Shown: positions 1 through 5,666 of the stretch, one piece after another
Position numbering within the stretch: position 1 is the stretch's first letter
Layout: every line of letters begins with the position of its first letter
Source of the DNA: Rhodothermaceae bacterium
GTDB lineage: Bacteria; Bacteroidota; Rhodothermia; Rhodothermales; Rubricoccaceae
DNA: 8,154 nucleotides
Reading direction: 5' to 3'
Assembly (NCBI GenBank): GCA_013003465.1
Contig: JABDIZ010000200.1
Span: forward strand, 1-8,154
The notes under the pieces: model-generated
Told to the model about the DNA's origin: nothing
The model's database searches: none
Seen by the model: the letters and a program-made list of their open reading frames with translations, nothing else
Translations under genes and position numbers: made by a program

Positions 1-350
1 TCAACGGGCGGCGTCGGCTGAGCCGGGGTGACGCTCGGTTCAGGTTCGGGAGGGCGCACGGCGCGTTCGAGCGTAAGCACGTCGCCGAGGGTGACGGGAA
101 AGAGGTCGCCGACGAACGTGACCACGGCTCGCTCATCGGTGGTGCTGATGACGGCCAGCATGCCAAGGAGTTGATCCGCCCGGAAGGCGCGGAGCGTGTC
201 ATTGGCCGCCAGGCCTGCATCGCGCCCGGCCTCCAGGTACAGGTTCTGACCCGCGATGAACGTGACGCGGGCCTCAATGCGAGATCCGTCCTGAGCCAGG
301 ACCGGCAGCCCGAGGAGGGCTACGAGGAGGGGGACAAGCAGGCGGCGCAT
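1..350 (-). CDS. Secreted protein of unknown function, 3' end cut by window edge
   Basis: The frame opens with ATG at 350-348 and stays open through 116 codons to the left edge, so the C-terminus is missing. It starts with a typical Sec signal peptide: MRR, a Leu/Val/Ala-rich core, and a likely signal peptidase I site after VLA (residues 17-19). The mature part (about 25-95) is rich in beta-type residues and contains GQNLYLEAGRDAGLAANDTL, a 'G...GL..ND.L' pattern that reminds me of small SH3-like beta domains at the start of some envelope proteins. A Pro/Glu/Thr-rich linker begins near residue 98, suggesting that another domain follows. The start is supported by GGAG at 361-358, seven bases upstream. 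It also overlaps the stop of the 28-haem cytochrome by one base (TGATG), so the two are very probably co-translated. I do not recognise the family with confidence. A role with the cytochromes, for example as an outer-membrane partner, is inference from position only. Confidence 0.8.
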   Translation of the reverse strand, partial: MRRLLVPLLVALLGLPVLAQDGSRIEARVTFIAGQNLYLEAGRDAGLAANDTLRAFRADQLLGMLAVISTTDERAVVTFVGDLFPVTLGDVLTLERAVRPPEPEPSVTPAQPTPPV

Positions 351-2632
351 CAACTGTCTCCATTCGGATGACACGAATAGCACGCCGTGCTCTCGTAGAT
401 GTAGCCGGAGACTTCGCTGTGATCGTCGTCAGTCTGGCTTTGCCTATGCTCGTGGCAGGTCAGGCAGGTGAAGACCTGGAAGTTGCCCGGCTGGGTGTGG
501 CAGGTCTCGCAGCTATCCCACTCGCCGTCGTGAGCCCCTGAGTAGATCGGGAAATACGCGTTGTGGTTGAATGTGGCCCCGTCCCAGGTGGCGATGGTGT
601 GGCAGTCGAGGCAGGTCGTCGGGAAGCCGGAGCCCGCGTGCTCGCCCTCGTAGTCGTCTGTATGGCAGGTGTAGCAGTCGTTCGGTCCGGCAGGCGTCCA
701 GATCAACTCGAAATCAGGCCCGGTGTGGCAGCTTGCGCAGTCGAGTGGCAGGTGCGCGCCTTGGAGCGGGAAGCCGGTGGCCTGCTCGTGCTCGAAGGTG
801 GCGCCTGCGAAGGTCTGGTTCGTGTGGCAATCCAGACAGGTCGTGGGGAAGGCCGGGTGGGCCGTCTCGTGGTCCGTAGTGTGACAGGTCAGGCAGTCAT
901 TTGGCCCGACGGGGTCCCAGATTAAATCGAAGTTGGGACCCGTGTGGCACGACGCGCACGGTGCCGTCTGGTGCGCCCCGACGAGGTTGAAACCCGTGGT
1001 AGCACCGTGGTCGAAGTCGGGATCGTCGAAGGTGGAGGTCGTGTGGCAGTCGAGGCAGGTCGTCGGGAAGTCCGGGTGTTCGTCCTCATGCTCTTCGGCG
1101 TGACAGGCGTAGCAGTCGTTCGGGCCGCTCGGCGTCCACGTCAATTCGAAGTTGGGGCCGGTGTGACACGCCGAACAGTCGAGGGGCAGGTGGGCACCGA
1201 CGAGGTTGAAGCCGGTCGCGGCACCATGATCGAAGGTGGCGTCGTCGAAGCTGGAGGTGGTGTGGCAGTCGAGACAGGTGGTGGGGAACTCGGGATGCTC
1301 GCCCTCGTGGTCTTGCTGGTGACAGGCGACACAGTCATCCTGCCCGCTCGGCGTCCAGATCAGATCCCTATCTGGCCCGGTGTGGCAGGCCTCGCAACTC
1401 AGGCTGAGGTGCGAGCCCACGAGCGAGAAGCCCGTGGCCGCCCCGTGGTTGAAGTCGTCGGCGTCGTCGAAGGTGGAGGTGGTGTGACAGTCGAGGCAGG
1501 TGATCGGGAAGTTGGGATGCTCCTCCTCGTGCTCCTCGGCGTGGCAGGCGAAGCAATCGTTTTGCCCGGCCGGGTTCTCGGGGACGCTGAAGTTGGGACC
1601 GCGGTGGCAGGTGGCGCAGTCCAGTGCCATGTGCGCCCCGACGAGGTCAAAGCCGTCGGACACGGCGACGTGGTTGATGACGGCCCCGTCCCACATCTCG
1701 ACGGTGTGGCACTGCTGGCAGTCGGTGGGCAGGCCCGACGCTTCGTGGTCGATCAGGCTGTTGGCCGTCCCGGCATAGTCGTCCTCGTGGCAGGCAAAGC
1801 AATCGTCTTGTCCGGCTGCATCGAAGAGCAGCGAGAGGTCGCCCGGGTTGTGGCAGGTCGTACACGCGATGCGGTTGTGTGCGCCGAGGAGTTCAAAGCC
1901 ACCCGACGCCGCGACGTGGTCGAAGGCGATGCCGGTGCCGAAGCTGAGCGTCGTGTGGCAGGCCTCGCAGTCTGTCGGGAAGCCCACCCCCACGTGGTCG
2001 ATGGCGCTGTTGGTGGTCTGCGCGTAGTCCTCGGCGTGGCAGGCGATGCACGTCGGATCGAGCGGCGCGAACAGGCCATCCGTGTCGTTTTCGTGGCAAC
2101 TCTCGCAGCCGATCTGGAGGTGAGAGCCCGTCAGCGGGAAGGCCGTGCGCGCATGAATTTCGATGCCCTTGACGAGCCCGAAATCCTGCGTGGTGTGGCA
2201 CTGCTGGCAGTCGTCCCCGAGCTGGCCGCGGTGCACATCGAGGTGGCAGGAAGAACACGCATCCGGCAGCAGATCCGGGCGGTCGAAGCGGAGGTCGAAG
2301 TGGCACGAGCGGCAATCCGCCTGCATGTGGCGTCCCGACATCGTGAAGCGTGTGTCTTCGTTATGATCGAAGTCGAGTGTATCGCGCAGGGGCGTCCAGC
2401 CCTCTGCCGTGTGGCAGCCTTCGCAGGCGATGCCGATGTCGCCGTGGGGGTTGAGGGATGGGCGCAGGGCGGTGAGCGAGGGGAGAACGGGGTGTCCGCC
2501 CACGAGGCTGAAGAGCGAGTCCGGTGGCGTTCGCGCGTCACCTGCCCGGGCTGGCGTCGCCAGCGCAATGAGCGAGAGGGCGAGCACCAGATGGGGGGGG
2601 AGCCTGAAGAGCTTGGCGGCTGTCGTGTTCAT
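350..2632 (-). CDS. Exported 28-haem c-type cytochrome with tandem three-haem modules
   Basis: The 760-residue product has a Sec signal peptide (residues 1-30, cleavage likely after ARA) and 28 CXXCH c-haem motifs, about one per 26 residues. There is no lipobox, C-terminal anchor or obvious sorting tail, so it is periplasmic or released or assembled outside the cell. I count 34 other histidines in the mature chain, enough to ligate every haem on the distal side. They recur as F-x-H and G-A-H before haem motifs and as paired His after others. From residue about 195 the chain is built from three-haem modules that begin at Cys 195, 278, 360, 434, 507, 580 and 653. The last four intervals are 74, 73, 73 and 73 residues. 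The C-terminal section (YFPIYSGAH to CYSCHPNG) is non-repetitive and matches a cap I know from related multihaem proteins. The family is doubled-CXXCH or cytochrome c3/c7-like, and the role is electron transfer. The ATG at 2632 overlaps the upstream stop (ATGA). The redox partner cannot be told from sequence. Confidence 0.95.
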   Translation of the reverse strand: MNTTAAKLFRLPPHLVLALSLIALATPARAGDARTPPDSLFSLVGGHPVLPSLTALRPSLNPHGDIGIACEGCHTAEGWTPLRDTLDFDHNEDTRFTMSGRHMQADCRSCHFDLRFDRPDLLPDACSSCHLDVHRGQLGDDCQQCHTTQDFGLVKGIEIHARTAFPLTGSHLQIGCESCHENDTDGLFAPLDPTCIACHAEDYAQTTNSAIDHVGVGFPTDCEACHTTLSFGTGIAFDHVAASGGFELLGAHNRIACTTCHNPGDLSLLFDAAGQDDCFACHEDDYAGTANSLIDHEASGLPTDCQQCHTVEMWDGAVINHVAVSDGFDLVGAHMALDCATCHRGPNFSVPENPAGQNDCFACHAEEHEEEHPNFPITCLDCHTTSTFDDADDFNHGAATGFSLVGSHLSLSCEACHTGPDRDLIWTPSGQDDCVACHQQDHEGEHPEFPTTCLDCHTTSSFDDATFDHGAATGFNLVGAHLPLDCSACHTGPNFELTWTPSGPNDCYACHAEEHEDEHPDFPTTCLDCHTTSTFDDPDFDHGATTGFNLVGAHQTAPCASCHTGPNFDLIWDPVGPNDCLTCHTTDHETAHPAFPTTCLDCHTNQTFAGATFEHEQATGFPLQGAHLPLDCASCHTGPDFELIWTPAGPNDCYTCHTDDYEGEHAGSGFPTTCLDCHTIATWDGATFNHNAYFPIYSGAHDGEWDSCETCHTQPGNFQVFTCLTCHEHRQSQTDDDHSEVSGYIYESTACYSCHPNGDS
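563..1669 (-). repeat. Five tandem coding repeats of about 219 bp (73 residues, three haems each)
   Basis: Within the 28-haem cytochrome, residues 322-690 divide into five units of 75, 73, 73, 73 and 75 residues. Each ends at an F(D/N/E)H motif and contains three CXXCH motifs: one after a GxH, one followed by acidic/His-rich residues (EEHEDEHP-like), and one in a TCLDCHT context. At DNA level the GAH codons recur at 219-base intervals (complement of GTG GGC/GCG near 752, 971 and 1190). Stretches around TCLDCH are nearly identical between copies. This is recent or homogenised internal duplication. Older, more diverged copies lie further towards the N-terminus. Confidence 0.9.
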
Positions 2633-4746
2633 TCGGATCCGTGGCAGTCAGCACAGGCCGTGCCGAGCGGTTTGAAACGAACGAATTCTGTGCCATCCGC
2701 TGTTAACTCGGGGCGATGACAGGCGGCGCAGGCCACCGTCTCGTGGGCACCGGCGAGCGGGAAGCGGGTGGCGGCGTGGTTGAACGCGGTGATGGTAAAG
2801 GCCTGCGTATCGTGACAAGAGTCGCAGGTTTGGCCCTCGAACTGACCGGCGTGCGGATCTTCTTCGAGATGGCAGCTCGCGCATTCCGAGGAGAGTCCGG
2901 TAAAGCGGCGGACGACGCTTCCGTCGGGCTGCGTTTCGGGCGTGTGGCAGGCTGTGCATTCGGTGCGCAGGTGCGCACCGAGGAGTGAGAAGCCCGTCTC
3001 GCTGTGGTCGAACGCGGCGAGGTCCCAGTCCGTCGCGTTGTGGCACCCAGCGCAGCGTGTGACGCCGTCGGGATCGGCAAACTCCTCGCCGTGTGGATTG
3101 CCCTCGGCGTGGCACGCTTCGCATGCCTGGTCGATGTCGAAGGTGGGCGTGGTGTGGCCGGGTTGGAGATGGCACGCGGTACACGGCGTGGCGAGGTGTG
3201 CGCCCGTCAGCGGGAAGGCGGTCTCGGCGTGGCGCGCGAGGTCAAACGTCGTCGGGGCGAAGGCCGTCTGCGTGTGGCAGCCCCCGCAGTCTGCACCGCC
3301 GAGGGCCTCGGCGAAGGTGCCGTCGTGGTAGTCGGTGTGGCAGCTCTGGCATGTCGCGGCGTCCACCGCCGGGAAGGTTTGGCCTCGTTCGTCATCAACC
3401 AGCGTGATGTGGATATCGGCGTCGCGGCGGGCGGGTTGCGTGTGGCACGCCGCGCAGTCCAGCGCGCCGTGGGCCCCGACGAGTGCATAGCCGGTGTGCG
3501 TCTCGTGGTCGAACCGATCTTCGGCGAAGGTGCGGGCCATCTGCGGCCAGTCCGCTGTCGTGTGGCACGTCGCGCAGTCGGTACCGAAGACGCCTTCGTG
3601 CGCGTCGTCGTGGCAGGCCGCGCACTCGCTCGGCGCGTCAGCGAACACCTGGCTTGCCCCGTCGCCCGTGTGGCAGCTCGTGCAATCGACTCGGACGTGC
3701 GCACCGGTCAGCACGAAGGCGGTGGTGCCGTGGTTGAAGTTGGGCACCGCGGTCCAGGTTTGCGCGCCATGGCAACTGGCGCACGACTGTCCCTCGAACT
3801 GCATGCCGTGTGGATTCTCATCGCCGTGGCAGGTTTCGCAGGACGCCGTGGCAGCCCGGAAGCGCGCCGCGCCGCGCCCATTGCCGTGGCAACTCGTGCA
3901 GGCGATCCGCGCATGCTGGCCGACGAGCGCAAAGCCCGTTGCCCGGTGATTGAAAGAGGGCGTGCTGCTCCAGTTCGCCGGGGTGTGGCAGGTGGCACAG
4001 TCCTGACGGCTCAGGCGCGCGCTGTGCGGACTCTCGTTGCCGTGGCACCCCTGACACGTTGTCGCCACGTTCTCGAAGCGCGCCGCCCCGGAGCCGGGAT
4101 GGCACGAGGCACACGTCGCCTGGAGGTGCTGCCCAACGAGGGCAAAGCCGGTTTGGCCGTGGTCGAAGCCCTCTACATCAGTCCAGCTCGTTGCCGTGTG
4201 GCAGGAGGCGCACGATTGGCCCTGGAAGCTGGCCCCGTGCGGATCATCGTCATCGTGGCAGGAGGCGCAGGTTTCGCTGAGCCCGAGGAAGGTCTCGTTG
4301 AGTCGGCCGACCTGGCCCTTGAAGCGCCGCACATCGGCATCCACCACGTTCGCACTGCGGTGGCAGCCGCGGCACGTCAGGTTGAGATGCCGTCCGACCA
4401 GGTCGAAGCCTGTCTGGCTGTGGTCGAAGCTGCCCGTGGCGAGGCGGACCGGATCGAAGTCGCGACCAAAGTGGTCTTTGTGGCACGAGGCGCACTGGCG
4501 GCTGACGGTGGCGTGGAAGCCCTCGTCGCGCCGGATCCGGTCCCGCAGCGGCGTGTGGCAACTCAGGCATTTGTCCGGGTCGATACCGCGCTGCCCGAGT
4601 TGATGGCAGTTGGTGCAGTTGCGGATGCCCTCTAGGTTGGCATGGACCTCGGTCAACTCACCGGGGGCGATGAGTTGCGCCTGTGTCGCTGTGGTGGAAA
4701 GGACGACGAGGAGCATCAGCAAGCCATATCGAACCCCGGTCCTCAC
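2629..4746 (-). CDS. Exported 26-haem c-type cytochrome
   Basis: The 705-residue product starts at GTG (4746-4744), which overlaps the TPR gene's TGA as GTGA. This start gives a good signal peptide (MRTGVRYGLLML..., cleavage likely after TQA at 23), and the next Met lies inside the hydrophobic core. I count 26 CXXCH motifs. Residues 28-130 form an N-terminal section (PGELTEVHANLEG, CTNCH, CLSCH, CASCHKDHFGRDF, CRGCH) of a type I know from Bacteroidota-like multihaem proteins. Seven three-haem modules follow, starting at Cys 160, 231, 303, 375, 466, 542 and 622, and a last haem lies at 698-702 just before the C-terminus. Each module reads roughly CXXCH..xPHG, CXXCH..W, FxH..GFxLxGxH, CXXCH. 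There are 29 non-motif His for 26 haems, so bis-His ligation is feasible throughout. No membrane anchor follows the signal peptide. The protein is probably a periplasmic or extracellular electron carrier working with the 28-haem product encoded directly downstream. Specific donor and acceptor are unknown. Confidence 0.95.
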   Translation of the reverse strand: MRTGVRYGLLMLLVVLSTTATQAQLIAPGELTEVHANLEGIRNCTNCHQLGQRGIDPDKCLSCHTPLRDRIRRDEGFHATVSRQCASCHKDHFGRDFDPVRLATGSFDHSQTGFDLVGRHLNLTCRGCHRSANVVDADVRRFKGQVGRLNETFLGLSETCASCHDDDDPHGASFQGQSCASCHTATSWTDVEGFDHGQTGFALVGQHLQATCASCHPGSGAARFENVATTCQGCHGNESPHSARLSRQDCATCHTPANWSSTPSFNHRATGFALVGQHARIACTSCHGNGRGAARFRAATASCETCHGDENPHGMQFEGQSCASCHGAQTWTAVPNFNHGTTAFVLTGAHVRVDCTSCHTGDGASQVFADAPSECAACHDDAHEGVFGTDCATCHTTADWPQMARTFAEDRFDHETHTGYALVGAHGALDCAACHTQPARRDADIHITLVDDERGQTFPAVDAATCQSCHTDYHDGTFAEALGGADCGGCHTQTAFAPTTFDLARHAETAFPLTGAHLATPCTACHLQPGHTTPTFDIDQACEACHAEGNPHGEEFADPDGVTRCAGCHNATDWDLAAFDHSETGFSLLGAHLRTECTACHTPETQPDGSVVRRFTGLSSECASCHLEEDPHAGQFEGQTCDSCHDTQAFTITAFNHAATRFPLAGAHETVACAACHRPELTADGTEFVRFKPLGTACADCHGSE
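3625..4269 (-). repeat. Three diverged coding repeats of about 72 residues in the 26-haem cytochrome
   Basis: Residues 160-230, 231-302 and 303-374 form three consecutive three-haem units of 71, 72 and 72 residues. They share the order CXXCH-xxx-PH, a second CXXCH followed by a Trp, F(D/N)H, TGFALVGQH or TAFVLTGAH, and a third CXXCH. Four further units up to residue 697 vary more in length (76-91). The module is the same as in the neighbouring 28-haem protein, but less regular here, which suggests older duplications. Confidence 0.75.
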
Positions 4747-5492
4747 TGCCCGGCGAGAATCGGCTGGAAGTCGTCGCGGGGACGGATCGGTGGATGATCG
4801 GCGGGCAGGGGAGCACCGGGCGGAATAGGAGGCGCCGCGCCGCTCATCGGCTGGCGCACGGGTGCGAGGCTAGGCGTTGGTGTCGGTGCTGAGGGAGTGA
4901 CGCCCTCTGCCGCAAGGGCATCGAGGCGAGCGAGCGAAGCTGCCGCCTGCTGTGCCAGTTGGGCGTCGCGCGACTGCTGCTGAACGCGCGTCCAGAGTCG
5001 CCGGGCGTCCGCCGCCTCGCCCTGGTTGGCGTGAATCGCCCCGAGGTTGTAGAGCGCTGAGGGGTCGTCCGGGTCGCGGGCGAGGAGCCGCTCAGTGGCG
5101 GCGCGGGCCTCGCCCCACTGACCAAGTTGACCGTAGGAGAGCGCGAGATCCAGGTAGGCCTGCCGGTGATCCGGCGCGAATGTCAAGACGCGCTCGTAGG
5201 TCGAGGCCGCCTCGGCGAACTGGTGGGCATCCTGTTCCAGGCGGGCCAGTTGGAGCAGTAGCGTCGTGTCCGACGGGGCCGCGTCTACCTGTTGCCGGAG
5301 CGCCATCAGTTGCGCGTGGAACGTCGGGTCTACGTTTGCCGACGAGGGGGCGGCCTCGGGCGCCACGACCAGGGTAGCGGGTACGGGGCTGGAGGATGGC
5401 GACGCGCCATCACTGCGCACGAAGAAGATCACAACGAGTGCGGTGACCCCGGCGATGAGGGCGAGCAGTTGAAAGCGAGGGGAACGAAGCAT
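4743..5492 (-). CDS. Membrane-anchored TPR protein, first gene of the cytochrome operon
   Basis: I place the start at ATG 5492-5490, giving 249 residues (MLRSPRFQLLALIAGVTAL...). This puts a single transmembrane helix at residues 7-25, with positive residues on both flanks. The same frame is open further upstream to 5633, but that adds 47 Cys/Pro/Arg-containing residues that look like translated spacer. Neither start has a clear Shine-Dalgarno. After a Ser/Ala/Pro linker come about three TPR units (74-107, 108-142, 143-176; for example LDLALSYGQLGQWGEA and LYNLGAIHANQGEAADA). A Pro-rich tail follows (199-240). The architecture (one helix plus soluble TPRs facing the periplasm) is like CcmI/CycH and NrfG, which hand apocytochrome c to haem-attachment machinery. 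A chaperone or assembly role for the next two gene products is therefore attractive but inferred. A generic scaffold for the complex is the alternative. Its TGA overlaps the GTG of the 26-haem cytochrome. Confidence 0.85.
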   Translation of the reverse strand: MLRSPRFQLLALIAGVTALVVIFFVRSDGASPSSSPVPATLVVAPEAAPSSANVDPTFHAQLMALRQQVDAAPSDTTLLLQLARLEQDAHQFAEAASTYERVLTFAPDHRQAYLDLALSYGQLGQWGEARAATERLLARDPDDPSALYNLGAIHANQGEAADARRLWTRVQQQSRDAQLAQQAAASLARLDALAAEGVTPSAPTPTPSLAPVRQPMSGAAPPIPPGAPLPADHPPIRPRDDFQPILAGQ

Positions 5493-5546
5493 GGCGGGCG
5501 ACGCGCGGAGGGTACAGAGGATATCGGCAGCTTCGAAGGCAACCCT

Positions 5547-5567
5547 CCTGAGGTTTGCCTGAGGTTT
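5547..5567 (-). promoter_or_regulatory. Pair of 10-bp direct repeats with 11-bp period, possible regulator site
   Basis: On the coding strand AAACCTCAGG occurs twice in perfect copy (5567-5558 and 5556-5547), separated by one base. The 11-bp period puts both copies on the same face of the helix, as in sites bound by tandem OmpR/PhoB-type response regulators. The pair lies 55 bases or more upstream of the TPR start, where an activator site could sit. The regulator itself is unknown. Confidence 0.4.
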
Positions 5568-5637
5568 CAGAAGCCGATCAGGAGGTGGGCAAGCGGTGCA
5601 CAGTGCGCATGTTATGGGGGTATTACTATGCACAGGC

Positions 5638-5655
5638 TATCCACAGCGGTGGATA
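5638..5655 (-). terminator. Perfect 7-bp inverted repeat after the membrane cytochrome gene
   Basis: TATCCAC-AGCG-GTGGATA forms a 7-bp stem with a 4-base loop, beginning 12 bases after the TAG stop of the membrane cytochrome. There is no T-tract on its 3' side in the minus direction, so it is not a standard intrinsic terminator. It could slow or end transcription from upstream, stabilise a 3' end, or be a dimeric operator for the operon that starts downstream. Confidence 0.35.
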
Positions 5656-5666
5656 ACCGCGGTGCT

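Larger units (their letters stand above)
5493..5666. promoter_or_regulatory. Spacer upstream of the TPR-cytochrome operon
   Basis: This 174-bp gap between the membrane cytochrome stop and the TPR start is the likely promoter region for the operon. It contains an inverted repeat near its right end, an A+T-richer stretch around 5606-5640, and a pair of direct repeats centred about 65 bases upstream of the TPR start. I see no convincing sigma-70 promoter. A weak TATCCT (complement of 5517-5522) lies downstream of the direct repeats without a matching -35. An AGGAGG (complement of 5544-5549) has no start codon at a usable distance. Confidence 0.5.

Noticed and set aside
563..1669. CRISPR-like array
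   Set aside because: The repeat is regular but its 219-base unit is entirely coding, in frame, and explained by three-haem protein modules. There are no short repeats separated by unique spacers.
944..2719. Long open frame on the plus strand (591 codons) opposite the 28-haem gene
   Set aside because: It lies entirely antisense to a protein with 28 intact CXXCH motifs and a signal peptide. Its translation is a low-complexity Val/Ala/Gly/Arg pattern that repeats with the period of the haem modules, as expected for the mirror of a G+C-rich repetitive gene.
3004..4635. Long open frame on the plus strand (543 codons) opposite the 26-haem gene
   Set aside because: Same reasoning: an antisense shadow with no recognisable domain, kept open by the G+C-rich codon usage of the real gene.
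5544..5549. Strong AGGAGG as a ribosome binding site
   Set aside because: No ATG, GTG or TTG lies at a suitable distance downstream, and the TPR start is about 50 bases away. It is an extension of the direct repeat.
5493..5633. 47-residue N-terminal extension of the TPR protein
   Set aside because: The extension covers the direct repeats and regulatory spacer, has no Shine-Dalgarno at its ATG, and would place the membrane helix after an odd Cys/Pro-rich stretch. The ATG at 5492 gives a normal N-terminal anchor.
5637..5656. Replication origin suggested by the DnaA-like boxes
   Set aside because: Only one overlapping imperfect pair is present, with no box cluster, no A+T-rich unwinding region and no dnaA, dnaN or similar gene nearby.
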